Assembly: GCF_000321025.1 (NCBI RefSeq)
Contig: NZ_HE610718.1
Location: forward strand, 463,286-527,285
Direction: 5' to 3'
Length of the DNA stretch: 64,000 bases
Source of the DNA: Peptoniphilus senegalensis JC140
GTDB lineage: Bacteria; Bacillota; Clostridia; Tissierellales; Peptoniphilaceae
The translations under genes and the position numbers were made by a program. The stretch's first letter is position 1. The number at the start of each line of letters is the position of its first letter. This document shows positions 24,277 through 32,180 of the stretch, one piece after another. The notes beneath the pieces were generated by a model that was not told where the DNA came from, ran no database searches, and worked only from the letters and a program-made list of their open reading frames with translations.

Positions 24277-25066
24277 GTCTTAAATCCTCCAGTATCCTCT
24301 CAAAAGTCTTTGATTTGATTTCTTTCTTCTTCTGCCTGAAAGATGGATAATCCATTTCCACCATTTCGCACATCTCGGCTATCCTATCAAAAGTTCTTGC
24401 TACTCCATCTTCGGAAGTGATCTTCTTCTTGAAGCTGTTAGGATTCAAATTAGTTGTAATTATAATTGGTTTCTTTGCCCTATATCTTGCATCTATAACC
24501 TCATATAGCTTAGCCTTGTTGTATTCTGTGGATGCTTCCGCTCCTAAGTCATCTAATATTAAAAGTGATGCCTGGTTTAAATTCCTATATAGATTGTTTA
24601 AATCAGTGCTTCCAAATGTGGATAGCTCTCTTATTTTCTGTAGAAGTCCATTGCTCGTTATTGCAATTACTGAAATATATTTTTCTAGTAGTGCGTTAGC
24701 TATACAAAAGCTTAAATATGATTTGCCGCTTCCTGGTCTTCCAAAGAATAACAATCCACAATTATTAGCTTTCATTTCCTGAAAATTATCTACATAGTAC
24801 CTAGCAAATTTGAATAGTTTTTTATTCTCATTGGTGATTATAAAGTTATCAAAGTTACACGTCTTAAACCTTTCATCAATCAAAGAATTTACTTTCAATC
24901 TTTCTAAGCTTCGTTTCTTTTCTTCAGCTTTTTCTTTTGCCTTCGCTCTTTCATATTCTGCTTGTTCCGCTTCGCTCATTGCATTTACTTTGAATGTTCT
25001 CCCACCAAAGGAAAATACAATTTCTTTTCTTTCAGAGCTTAATGATGTTGAGGTCTTCGTATCCAT
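24266..25066 (-). CDS. DnaC-like helicase loader ATPase
   Basis: 266 residues. A Glu/Lys-rich helix (residues 33-60) precedes an AAA+ core with Walker A GRPGSGKS at 109-116 and Walker B LLILDDLGAE at 168-177; an Arg follows in DARYRAKKPIIITTNL (sensor I). DnaC/DnaI-type proteins load the replicative helicase onto phage DNA. The phage encodes no helicase of its own, so the host DnaB is the likely partner. AAGGAGG precedes ATG 25066. It overlaps the initiator gene by 35 nt. Confidence 0.93.
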   Translation of the reverse strand: MDTKTSTSLSSERKEIVFSFGGRTFKVNAMSEAEQAEYERAKAKEKAEEKKRSLERLKVNSLIDERFKTCNFDNFIITNENKKLFKFARYYVDNFQEMKANNCGLLFFGRPGSGKSYLSFCIANALLEKYISVIAITSNGLLQKIRELSTFGSTDLNNLYRNLNQASLLILDDLGAEASTEYNKAKLYEVIDARYRAKKPIIITTNLNPNSFKKKITSEDGVARTFDRIAEMCEMVEMDYPSFRQKKKEIKSKTFERILEDLRHGN

Positions 25067-25745
25067 CTACTACCTCCTTCTTATTCCAATTATTTAATAT
25101 TCCTTTTATATAAGCTGTAGTTACCTTGTTGTTATCTGCAGATGTCTCTATTGCTTTTATTAGTTGTTCTTCTCCATATTCCTTTTCTAAATCTCTTAAT
25201 TTATAAAAATTATATTTACTACAATTACCACCACATTCTGCAAAGGTCTTTAAATATAATTTATCTTCTGAATTTCTGACATAGTAGTTATTGTTATCAT
25301 TATTATTCATTATTCTTTCATTATTGTTTAGGCTTTTCACTGGCTCTTGGCTGGCTTCTGGCTGGTCTTTCACTGGCTCTTGGCTGGCTTTTTTGTTGGT
25401 GTTATCATCTTGGTAAAGATTGTAATTTACAATGGTTATAATAGTTTTTTTATGTGGCTCTATTTTTAAGTAAATCATTCCATCTTTTTCTAATAATTTT
25501 AGAAAATTATTTACTTTTGTTCTCGACCATTTCCACCTATTACATAGTTTTCTTATGGAGGTTATTCTTTGCCCTCTTTTAACCAACTCTAGGTTCCCAT
25601 CAATTAGAACTTTTTTATCCTCATGATTTACCATTAAAAGCAGGTCTATCCACGCTGATCTCTTGTCAAATTCTTCATCATCATTCCATATCCAATTATC
25701 ATAGATACTTCTATGAATGCTGACCCAGCCTTTTTTCTTTGGCAT
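25032..25745 (-). CDS. DnaD-like replication initiator
   Basis: 237 residues. The N-terminal winged helix is typical of phage initiators (GWVSIHRSIYDNWIWNDDEEFDKRSAWIDLL, then RGQRITSIRKLCNRWKWSRTKV). A polar linker contains the duplicated SQEPVK segment, and a C-terminal DnaD/DnaB2-like module ends ATTAYIKGILNNW-like (here VTTAYIKGILNNWNKK). The linker DNA holds the G/C-rich repeats at 25336-25391, a likely origin. Paired with the DnaC-like loader downstream. Confidence 0.88.
   Translation of the reverse strand: MPKKKGWVSIHRSIYDNWIWNDDEEFDKRSAWIDLLLMVNHEDKKVLIDGNLELVKRGQRITSIRKLCNRWKWSRTKVNNFLKLLEKDGMIYLKIEPHKKTIITIVNYNLYQDDNTNKKASQEPVKDQPEASQEPVKSLNNNERIMNNNDNNNYYVRNSEDKLYLKTFAECGGNCSKYNFYKLRDLEKEYGEEQLIKAIETSADNNKVTTAYIKGILNNWNKKEVVDGYEDLNIIKL
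25336..25391 (-). repeat. Iteron-like repeats, candidate phage origin
   Basis: A 23-bp sequence built on CACTGGCTCTTGGCTGGCTT occurs at 25336-25358 and 25369-25391 (33-bp period), with another GGCTGG between them. The block is G/C-rich and is followed by A/T-rich DNA, inside the linker of the initiator gene as in lambda O. Confidence 0.55.
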
Positions 25746-25757
25746 AATATCACCTGC

Positions 25758-26462
25758 CTAACATACATAAACCGGCACACCTGTTAGTTTTTGTATTGAT
25801 TCCTTGATGTAGTTTTCTTCAGAGTTACTTTCTGAAAGATGAATTAAATAAATCATTTTTAGCCTTTTTAAATCGCTCTTTAAAATAAAATCAATAGCTG
25901 TTTCAAGACTCATGTGTGTTTCTTTTATCCTCTTTCTTAGCTTGGGATTAAGGGACAAATTATTATTGATTTGTCTAGCTGTATAATTTACTTCCAAAAG
26001 CATAAAATCAACGCTAAATCTGTATCTGCAATATTTAGTATCTGTTATAAAGGTTAAGCTCTCGCCAGTATTCATATCAGTTATTAAAAATCCCACTGGC
26101 TCTCTTGCATCATGGATAGTGCCAAAAGGTTTAATTAAAAAGCTTCCAATTTTTACATAGCTATAATGTTCTTCATCTTCTTTTTGTAAAATATCAATCC
26201 TATAATCTTCGGGATCTAATACATCTTTTGTGCCCTGTGTCATATAAATTCTTGTTCCAAAGTCTAATAGCTTTTTATAATCTCTTGAGTGATCTTTATG
26301 CTCATGACTTATAAAGCAAGCATCTATATCTGATAATTTAAAATTTAACTTCTCTTGAATCTTGATGTATGGAACACCGCACTCTAATAAAAGTGCAGTA
26401 TCCTCATTATTAATTTTGTAGCAGTTGCCTTTGCTTCCGCTTGCTATTACTTCAATATTCAT
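25758..26462 (-). CDS. MBL-fold metallohydrolase
   Basis: 234 residues of the metallo-beta-lactamase fold. The metal site is in FISHEHKDHSRD; further ligands are probably in FGTIHDAREP and the Asp in TFITDTKYC, then IYLIHLSESNSEE. The pattern resembles YycJ/ExoM-like proteins, which in phages such as Lactobacillus and Clostridium siphoviruses lie beside recT and may act as an exonuclease partner. That role is inferred from position. Confidence 0.85.
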   Translation of the reverse strand: MNIEVIASGSKGNCYKINNEDTALLLECGVPYIKIQEKLNFKLSDIDACFISHEHKDHSRDYKKLLDFGTRIYMTQGTKDVLDPEDYRIDILQKEDEEHYSYVKIGSFLIKPFGTIHDAREPVGFLITDMNTGESLTFITDTKYCRYRFSVDFMLLEVNYTARQINNNLSLNPKLRKRIKETHMSLETAIDFILKSDLKRLKMIYLIHLSESNSEENYIKESIQKLTGVPVYVC

Positions 26463-26470
26463 AACAATAC

Positions 26471-27274
26471 TTAAAATGGTGCTACTATTTCTTCGTCATC
26501 AAGTATTTCGCCAGTCTCTTCATCTACAATATAATCTGCTTGAGAACTTGGAATGTTTAATTCTTCTACTGCGTTGTTTTCAATAGTTCCAACTGCAATG
26601 TCTACATCCTCTTCAGTTTTTTCTAGCCTTTGCATTTCTGTTGAAAGAACTCCGTATTTACTCAATAATCTTCGCAAACAAGTCTTTTGTGCCTGTGCAT
26701 CAAATTCTGTTGTCCAGGGTCCTTTAGCAAAAGACTTGCTATATTTTCTGCCCCAATCTGCAGCTTCTTCTACATCCATATATAAAGCTTTTTCAAATCC
26801 ATTAATTAATTGGAAGTATGCAAAATAGCCCTTTATCTTTTCACTTTGTTTAGATCCCTTAATTTCTAGTGTGCCCCTTAGTACATCCTCTTTAATTTCC
26901 ATTCCTTCGTAAATGATGCCTGAGTTAATTGCCTTATATTGTCCAGTCCTCATAGCAAGCTGAATAAGACCCTTGTATCCAATAATAAAAGTTGGAACTA
27001 ATTTCCCATTCTTATTCTTGAAAGGAACTACATATCCAAAGCCTAGGTTTTTATTTATTGGGAGTTTTAATGTTGCCGCTTTTAAAGCTTCCATTACTAC
27101 ATCCTTAGGCTCGCAGTTTTGCAAATAACTATCTCCGCCATATAAATCTATTAAGCTTGATACAAAAGCCCCAGCATTGTCGGCTAATGCATTGTCAAAT
27201 AGATTTCTTACACTTGGTACGCTTAAAACATTCTTAATTTCGTTTACTGGTTTTCTTGCAATTTGATTTGTCAT
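26471..27274 (-). CDS. recT: RecT family single-strand annealing protein
   Basis: 267 residues. Typical RecT features are MEALKAATLKLPINKNLGFGYVVPF, FIIGYKGLIQLAMRTGQYKAIN, ADWGRKYSKSF and TCLRRLLSKYGVLSTEM. It anneals complementary strands during phage recombination and replication. A RecE-type exonuclease is absent; the MBL protein directly downstream (8-nt gap) may fill that role. Confidence 0.95.
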   Translation of the reverse strand: MTNQIARKPVNEIKNVLSVPSVRNLFDNALADNAGAFVSSLIDLYGGDSYLQNCEPKDVVMEALKAATLKLPINKNLGFGYVVPFKNKNGKLVPTFIIGYKGLIQLAMRTGQYKAINSGIIYEGMEIKEDVLRGTLEIKGSKQSEKIKGYFAYFQLINGFEKALYMDVEEAADWGRKYSKSFAKGPWTTEFDAQAQKTCLRRLLSKYGVLSTEMQRLEKTEEDVDIAVGTIENNAVEELNIPSSQADYIVDEETGEILDDEEIVAPF

Positions 27275-27567
27275 TATAAATTCTCCTTTACAAATTCTTT
27301 AAAATATTCATAGGTTTTATCTCTTATAGTCCTAATATCTTCTTCAAAATAATTATTGTCGTTCTTAGTTAAACGAACCTTGCTCTCATCCATTACCAAA
27401 GAGCAAAGCTCCAACTTTCTGAATCCTTTCAGGAAGACTGTAATCTCTAAAAAACTACAATCTGGATCATCCTTTTCTAAATCCAAATAAGCTAATTTTT
27501 CTATTATTATTTGATTATTAGAAGTGCTTATATTTTTTATTAATTCTCTTACATTTTGATATTTCAT
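27274..27567 (-). CDS. Hypothetical early phage protein, 97 aa
   Basis: 97 residues with alternating strands and helices (FLEITVFLKGFRKLELCSLVMD, then a C-terminal helix), no known motif. Its stop overlaps the recT start by one base and its start overlaps the previous stop by 4 nt, so it is translated as part of the early operon. Role unknown; position suggests a recombination accessory. Confidence 0.75.
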   Translation of the reverse strand: MKYQNVRELIKNISTSNNQIIIEKLAYLDLEKDDPDCSFLEITVFLKGFRKLELCSLVMDESKVRLTKNDNNYFEEDIRTIRDKTYEYFKEFVKENL

Positions 27568-27860
27568 TTTCTTTTAAAATCTCCATTAATAACTTTTATG
27601 CCTGTTTCTCCTTCCAAGGTTTGCTCTATATCATCTAAATTCAAATAACCCTTGTTATAGCTATCAAGCATATCTGCCACATGGTCTATATAATCTTCAA
27701 GCCTTTTGGCTCCAAATCCATAGTGATCTCTTAGGACCATTAAAGGCAGGAGCATCATCTGCCTAAAGGCAAAATCCATAGCTTCGCTTGTAGCTTTTAG
27801 CTTTATATTTTCGATTTGCCCCCATGTTAAGTTATATGTCGGTGTTTTCTTCTTTTTCAT
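27564..27860 (-). CDS. Conserved hypothetical phage protein, 98 aa
   Basis: 98 residues, helical. The pattern MDFAFRQMMLLPLMVLRDHYGFGAKRLEDYIDHVADMLDSYNKGYLNLDDIEQTL occurs, in similar form, next to recombination genes in many Firmicute prophages, but no function is established. It overlaps its neighbours on both sides (29 and 4 nt). Confidence 0.78.
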   Translation of the reverse strand: MKKKKTPTYNLTWGQIENIKLKATSEAMDFAFRQMMLLPLMVLRDHYGFGAKRLEDYIDHVADMLDSYNKGYLNLDDIEQTLEGETGIKVINGDFKRK

Positions 27861-28059
27861 TGAAAAACTCCTTCATCACTTTTGGATATATAGGATCACC
27901 CCATTTTAAAATGTAATTCATATCTTCTTCCTCGTTAGCCCCCTTAGCTGATCCAACGTAATACTTTATATTTCCTAAGGCGTCTATACCTTTTACAATT
28001 CCTATAATTGGAAGTGGATTAGTCCAAGGTGTGAACCAAATCGCTTTTAATGCCTTCAT
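27832..28059 (-). CDS. Hypothetical early phage protein, 75 aa
   Basis: 75 residues. The N-terminal part is beta-rich (IWFTPWTNPLPIIGIVKGID, then NIKYYVGSAKG), followed by a helical, acidic tail. I do not recognise a family. It is coupled to the SbcC-like gene by a 4-nt overlap. Confidence 0.72.
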   Translation of the reverse strand: MKALKAIWFTPWTNPLPIIGIVKGIDALGNIKYYVGSAKGANEEEDMNYILKWGDPIYPKVMKEFFNEKEENTDI

Positions 28060-29897
28060 TTAATCACCAGCTTCTTATCTTCTGAAACTACTAGCTTTAT
28101 AGTTTGGCCTGGCATCTCAATAACATTATTTACTGCTTCGGCATTATCTATAAATATTGGTGCCTGGAAGTCATATTGTTCAGATAAAATCTTTATTATC
28201 TCCAATCCTGCATTAATTTTTCCTGCATTATTTACATCTGGATAAGGAACTCCATTCACTGTTGTTTCGCATGTTTCAACTACTGTCCCATTTACTTGAG
28301 TATCAAATAGTTTAAAGTTCACATTCTTAAACTTCTTATTTACTTCATCTGCAATTAACTTGCTTCTTGCTTTGGAATATAGGCTTATTAAATAAAGTGT
28401 TTTTTCTGTTTTTTCTAAGCTCTTGGCTATTTCTTTTTCTTTGCCCTTGTAAGTCTTTATCTTTTCGTCAATTTCTTTATTGATTTTTTCATAGGCTATC
28501 TGGCCATCAATTTCTTCTAGTTCCTTATTTAGGTCATTTAGCTTTTTATCAATATCTCCAAAGTCTACCTTCTTATTGTTTTCAAGCTTCTTTTCTAACT
28601 TCCTGATTTCTCTTTCTATTTCTTCAATTTCCGGATTTTCTTTTATTTCTGGGATTAATTCAATTTCTGATGTTAAAAGTTTTTCCTTTTCGTCTTTGGC
28701 TCCTAATAATTTATTTTGTATGCTTTCACTTTCTGCCTGTAGCTTCTGTAATTCTGCTTTAAGTTCATTGCCATTTCTTATTATTTCTTCAAGCTTTTCT
28801 GATTTAGTCTTTTTGAATAAATCTTCTGGCAATGGCTGATTACATGTAGGACAATTCATTTCTTTGTTGCCTGCTACTTCAGAGTATTCAATCCTTAATT
28901 TATCAATTCTTATGCTTACATTTTTAAGTAAGGCTGAATTTTGTGCATCTGCAGCCTTTAGCTTATTGCAATTAATATCAAAGTTTAGAACTTCATCTGC
29001 CCTATCTTTTTGTGCTTTGCTATTAAGTTCTTTTATCTTTTTATTTTTGTTGAAGTCATCTTCTTTTAATGCAATTTTCTTCTTCTGTAATTCTGCTATC
29101 TTTGCATAAGCTTCTTGTTTATCCTTGCTGTTATCATCTATAATTTTTTGCTCCTGCAATTGCTTTATGCCGCCTGTTATAGCTCCTCTTCTGAAATTTA
29201 ATACATCAAAATCAAATTCTTTCTTTGAGTTCTTTAGTTCATCTAATCTTGCAGGAAGTTCCTCAATTTCTTTCTTTAATTTTTTAGCTGTCGCCTTATT
29301 CATGGCTTCTAAATCGTCTAAACTATAATTTTTTAGATCAAGCTCTTTAAGGTCCGGATTTTCTTTTATAATGTCCTCTTCCTTAATCTCGCCTTCGCAA
29401 AGCTTTAATAAGATTTCTCTTCTTTCATCCTTACTTAAAACTTCGTTGAAGTGTTTGGGATTTGTTAGTAGCTTAAAAATGTTCTCATCTGCAATATTAT
29501 TGATGAACTCTTGATAGTCCTTTTCTTTCTTAGGTATGCCATTAATTTCATATTCTGTAGTGTTTCCTGAATATACTTTTTCTTGGCTGCCCCTTTTTGT
29601 TGTCCACTTTTCTTTAAATGTTTTTTTAAGTAAAACTTCTTGGCCATCAACTTCTATAACTCCTGCAACTATATGGTCACAGTTTGGTACTTCTCCATCT
29701 GCTTCAATTCCCTTAATGCTAAAGTCCTTTTTATTGGTGCTGTCTTTTCCAAATAGAAGCCATATAAAAGCATCAAATACTGTAGTTTTTCCTGTGGCAT
29801 TTGCCCCTAGTATTAATGTGTTTTCCTTAAATTTGATATTTAAGTGATCTATGCCCTTGAAGTTTTTTAATTCTAGTTCTTTTAAAAATACTCTCAT
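28056..29897 (-). CDS. SbcC/Rad50-like ATPase
   Basis: About 613 residues. The N-terminal ATPase half has LKNFKGIDHLNIKF and Walker A ILGANATGKTT. Long coiled coils flank a zinc-hook CPTCNQPL, and the C-terminal half ends in PIFIDNAEAVNN, a degenerate Walker B/D-loop. The family processes DNA ends together with an SbcD-type nuclease; no such nuclease is adjacent, so the partner may be the MBL or VRR-NUC protein. The open frame is 12 codons longer, but AGGGGAT fits ATG 29897. Confidence 0.9.
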   Translation of the reverse strand: MRVFLKELELKNFKGIDHLNIKFKENTLILGANATGKTTVFDAFIWLLFGKDSTNKKDFSIKGIEADGEVPNCDHIVAGVIEVDGQEVLLKKTFKEKWTTKRGSQEKVYSGNTTEYEINGIPKKEKDYQEFINNIADENIFKLLTNPKHFNEVLSKDERREILLKLCEGEIKEEDIIKENPDLKELDLKNYSLDDLEAMNKATAKKLKKEIEELPARLDELKNSKKEFDFDVLNFRRGAITGGIKQLQEQKIIDDNSKDKQEAYAKIAELQKKKIALKEDDFNKNKKIKELNSKAQKDRADEVLNFDINCNKLKAADAQNSALLKNVSIRIDKLRIEYSEVAGNKEMNCPTCNQPLPEDLFKKTKSEKLEEIIRNGNELKAELQKLQAESESIQNKLLGAKDEKEKLLTSEIELIPEIKENPEIEEIEREIRKLEKKLENNKKVDFGDIDKKLNDLNKELEEIDGQIAYEKINKEIDEKIKTYKGKEKEIAKSLEKTEKTLYLISLYSKARSKLIADEVNKKFKNVNFKLFDTQVNGTVVETCETTVNGVPYPDVNNAGKINAGLEIIKILSEQYDFQAPIFIDNAEAVNNVIEMPGQTIKLVVSEDKKLVIK

Positions 29898-30124
29898 ATC
29901 ATTATCCCCTGATTGACCATATTCATTAGGCACTCATTTGCTTGTTCTTCTTCAAATTTCAAATCATCTAATTTTGACTGGATGTCTAACATGTTTAATC
30001 TCATTTCATTTTTCATGTGAATACTATCGCTTGTATAAAATAGATATTCTGCTTCTTTGTATTCTCTTATAAGTTCTTCTCTCTCGTTTTCTATATTCTT
30101 TATTTCTTTAAAATAATTTTTCAT
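29894..30124 (-). CDS. Hypothetical coiled-coil phage protein, 76 aa
   Basis: 76 residues, almost wholly helical and charged (KEIKNIENEREELIREYKEAEYL, LDIQSKLDDLKFEEEQANECL). No family recognised. Stop and next start overlap as ATGA. Possibly an accessory of the SbcC-like ATPase, judged only from coupling. Confidence 0.68.
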   Translation of the reverse strand: MKNYFKEIKNIENEREELIREYKEAEYLFYTSDSIHMKNEMRLNMLDIQSKLDDLKFEEEQANECLMNMVNQGIMI

Positions 30125-30172
30125 ACTTCCTCCATTATCTGTGTTATAATAAAGGCAAATCTTTATAAGTTT

Positions 30173-30430
30173 TTAGTCCTCTTGCTTTGGTCGGTGTGAG
30201 GGCTTTTTTATTGCCTTTTCATCTTCCTTTTTCTTAAAATCAATTGCCATTTTGCACAATTCTTCCCAACTAAAAATTACTTTAGTTCCATCTGTAAAAT
30301 TTATTATTGGAGCCTGACTCATTCCTACGCAAATTTTATCTACTCCGTCTAGTTCGTCCTTGTCTTGTTCGTCCTCAATTTCCCCTACTAACACTTGCAT
30401 AACTAATTTATTTTTACTTAATATTTTCAA
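30173..30430 (-). CDS. Hypothetical early phage protein, 85 aa
   Basis: 85 residues with a beta-rich core (VMQVLVGEIEDEQDKDELDG, then IINFTDGTKVIFSWEEL) and a basic tail ending KKPSHRPKQED. No family recognised. It starts at TTG 30430, where TTG and the TGA stop of the zinc-finger gene overlap, and AAGGTGG lies upstream. Confidence 0.68.
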   Translation of the reverse strand: MKILSKNKLVMQVLVGEIEDEQDKDELDGVDKICVGMSQAPIINFTDGTKVIFSWEELCKMAIDFKKKEDEKAIKKPSHRPKQED

Positions 30431-30585
30431 TTTTTCGCCACCTTGCTAAATTTATAATTAAGAGTTTTCCCGTCTTTAAAGGTAATTTTACAATCTTCTT
30501 TTTTATCTCTGTGCATTGCTCTATGTCTTGCAATACCAAGAGAATTAAATTCTTTGCCGCAAGTATGGCAATAACAATCTTTCAA
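30427..30585 (-). CDS. Small C2H2 zinc-finger protein, 52 aa
   Basis: A short gene starting at TTG 30585 behind GGTGAGGTGATAAGG. Residues 4-25 hold a clear C2H2 finger: CHTC, twelve residues, then HRAMH (Cys-x2-Cys-x12-His-x3-His), followed by a Lys-rich stretch. It is likely a small DNA- or RNA-binding early protein. It lies between the membrane protein at 30591-30770 and the gene at 30173-30430, overlapping the latter's start. Confidence 0.75.
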   Translation of the reverse strand: MKDCYCHTCGKEFNSLGIARHRAMHRDKKEDCKITFKDGKTLNYKFSKVAKN

Positions 30586-30590
30586 CCTTA

Positions 30591-30770
30591 TCACCTCACC
30601 AAATACTTAAAAAATTCGTCTATAATTTTTGTTCCTGCATATAAAATGTAAAATATTAATTTAACTACAAAGCTAAAAGCCCAGTAACCTAGAATAAATA
30701 AAATGGCTATCCCTATAAGCCTTCTTATCGTTAGCTTGATATTATATTTATTGAGTCTTATCCTTCCCAT
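30591..30770 (-). CDS. Small membrane protein, 59 aa
   Basis: ATG 30770 behind GGGAGGTGAAAC. The basic N-terminus (GRIRLNKYNIKLTIRRL) is followed by a hydrophobic stretch from about residue 19 to 46 (IAILFILGYWAF, then VVKLIFYILYAG), one long or two short membrane segments. Stop TGA at 30591 lies within the ribosome binding site of the next gene, so the two are coupled. No family recognised. Confidence 0.7.
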   Translation of the reverse strand: MGRIRLNKYNIKLTIRRLIGIAILFILGYWAFSFVVKLIFYILYAGTKIIDEFFKYLVR

Positions 30771-30783
30771 GTTTCACCTCCCT

Positions 30784-30972
30784 CTAAAGTCTTATTCCTT
30801 GCCTTGAATAAATTCTCAACCAATCCTCGACTTCTTCTTTTATAAAAAATCTCCTATTCCCATTTCTTATTTGTGGGAAATCTGGATATTTTTTCGCCAT
30901 ACTTCTAATTTTGTGCTCGCCTATAGGTATTTCCTTGGCGAGTTCCTTAGCAGTCATTAATGAAGCTTCCAT
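30784..30972 (-). CDS. Excisionase-like HTH DNA-binding protein
   Basis: 62 residues with a MerR/AlpA-type winged helix: LMTAKELAKEIPIGEHKIRSMAKKYPDFPQ, then RRFFIKEEVEDWL. This is the usual form of phage Xis or AlpA-like regulators (HTH_17). It lies in the early leftward operon. AGGTAGGTGA is placed for ATG 30972 rather than the GTG three codons upstream. It could direct excision or regulate early genes. Confidence 0.8.
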   Translation of the reverse strand: MEASLMTAKELAKEIPIGEHKIRSMAKKYPDFPQIRNGNRRFFIKEEVEDWLRIYSRQGIRL

Positions 30973-31000
30973 TTTATTCACCTACCTTTAAAACAATTTT

Positions 31001-31009
31001 TGATATAAT
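31001..31009 (+). promoter_or_regulatory. Extended -10 promoter J1
   Basis: TGATATAAT with no clear -35, 22 nt upstream of the gene at 31032, in a short intergenic junction shared with the leftward gene at 30784-30972. Confidence 0.6.
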
Positions 31010-31031
31010 CAACCTTAGGAGTTGATTAAAT

Positions 31032-31433
31032 ATGTTAGAAAAACAAGACTACAAAATACTAAAATACATGTCCCAGTTTGATAAAATTCACATAGATAAA
31101 ATATTAGAAAAATTTCCTGAATCTAAGTATTCAACTAAATTTAGAATAGAAAAATTGTCAAAAGTTAAATATTCAAATTCTGGATTCCCTTTATCAAATA
31201 GTTCTTACATTTCTGAACTTAATAAAAAAGATGATGAAGATCCTTTTGGCAACCTTGCTTATACTGGTATATATGAACTAACTGAACTAGGCTATGCTGA
31301 ATTACAAGACCATAAATCTCAAATTTTGGATTACTGGTTAAAAGAAATAGTAAGATCTATAACTTTTCCAATTATTGTTTCTTTTGTAACTGCTTTAATA
31401 ACAAGCTTGGTCACAATAAAATTGTTAAAATAA
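31032..31433 (+). CDS. Winged-helix-like protein with C-terminal membrane anchor
   Basis: 133 residues. The N-terminus resembles a small winged helix (KQDYKILKYMSQFDKIHIDKILEKF, later YELTELGYAELQDH). It ends in one membrane segment near residues 110-131 (ITFPIIVSFVTALITSLVTIKLL). Prophages often encode such tail-anchored proteins beside the repressor. A role in superinfection exclusion or lysogenic control is possible but unproven. It has its own extended -10 promoter and TAGGAG site, and its end overlaps the opposing gene by 23 nt. Confidence 0.75.
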   Translation: MLEKQDYKILKYMSQFDKIHIDKILEKFPESKYSTKFRIEKLSKVKYSNSGFPLSNSSYISELNKKDDEDPFGNLAYTGIYELTELGYAELQDHKSQILDYWLKEIVRSITFPIIVSFVTALITSLVTIKLLK

Positions 31434-31584
31434 TGGTTGTTGTCGCTACTGATACAATCAAAGGTACTATTAAATTAAATGTGATGATGTACCACCATTT
31501 ATTTCTATTTGAATATAGATCCTCTATTAAATTGCTTATTTCAAATTCCATATCAAATAAGAAATCTTTGATTAATTTTTTCAT
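31411..31584 (-). CDS. Small membrane protein, 57 aa (opposes 31032 gene)
   Basis: ATG 31584 behind AGGTAGGTGAGAT. A polar, acidic N-terminus of 29 residues (KKLIKDFLFDMEFEISNLIE) is followed by WWYI and a hydrophobic segment to the C-terminus (TFNLIVPLIVSVATTTI). It is convergent with the 31032 gene, overlapping by 23 nt. Its start region is near-identical in layout to those at 32936 and 33572. No family recognised. Confidence 0.72.
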   Translation of the reverse strand: MKKLIKDFLFDMEFEISNLIEDLYSNRNKWWYIITFNLIVPLIVSVATTTIILTILL

Positions 31585-31602
31585 ATCTCACCTACCTCTA
31601 TT

Positions 31603-31611
31603 TGCTATAAT
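31603..31611 (+). promoter_or_regulatory. Extended -10 promoter J2 (ART-like gene)
   Basis: TGCTATAAT 21 nt upstream of the start at 31632. The surrounding CACCTACCTCTATTTGC is similar to junctions J1 and J3. Confidence 0.65.
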
Positions 31612-31631
31612 CTCCATAAGGAGTTGATTAA

Positions 31632-32180
31632 ATGCTTTTTTATCATGTTGATAGAACCAAACTATTAAAACCAAACCAAATAATTGATTATGAAAATCTA
31701 CCGCCAAAATCTAGCCAAGATATTATTGATTACTGTCAAAATAGATTTCAAAATAAGCTTAGTAGAATTGGATATATTTACACTAGTTATTCAGTGCCTT
31801 CAAATTCTGACTACTCAACATTTACAGCAGAAATATTTCTTGAATTATATAGACAACAACATTTCCCAAACTATCCTTCAAGATTTCAATCAATCTGTGC
31901 CTGTGATTCAATAGATCAAGCTCACTTTTGGATTAAAGAATTTTCAGGAAATGAAAGCGATGATATAGACTGCAATATCGCTATCTTTCAATCAGATAAG
32001 TTTTTTAAAGCTGATGCAACCTGGCGTGATTTAATTGCAGGTAATTTATCTATATCTACAGTAGAGCTTTGGTCTAAAAATTATTGGACTGGTGAAATTT
32101 ACAATAAGAAATCTCGAATGGAATATCTCTTACCATTACCAATAAAAGTTGAGGATGTAATTTATCCACCTTTTAAATAA
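31632..32180 (+). CDS. Predicted ADP-ribosyltransferase-like protein (DUF2441-like)
   Basis: 182 residues. It opens LFYHVDRTKLLKPNQIIDY and carries FTAEIFLELYRQQHFPNYPSRFQSICACDSIDQAHFW. The spacing of His-5, the aromatic GYIYTSY region and the FPxxPSRFxS block resembles DUF2441-type proteins, which I believe belong to the ADP-ribosyltransferase fold group. No signal peptide. It converges with a macrodomain gene (8-nt overlap), the enzyme class that removes ADP-ribose, which supports the assignment. It could instead be an inactive relative. Own extended -10 promoter and AAGGAG site. Confidence 0.62.
   Translation: MLFYHVDRTKLLKPNQIIDYENLPPKSSQDIIDYCQNRFQNKLSRIGYIYTSYSVPSNSDYSTFTAEIFLELYRQQHFPNYPSRFQSICACDSIDQAHFWIKEFSGNESDDIDCNIAIFQSDKFFKADATWRDLIAGNLSISTVELWSKNYWTGEIYNKKSRMEYLLPLPIKVEDVIYPPFK

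Noticed and set aside
29536-29847. 103-codon plus-strand frame
   Set aside because: Antisense shadow of the SbcC-like ATPase Walker A region.
31433-31627. 64-codon plus-strand frame after the winged-helix gene
   Set aside because: Antisense to the 57-residue membrane gene (31411-31584), which has the better ribosome site and start.
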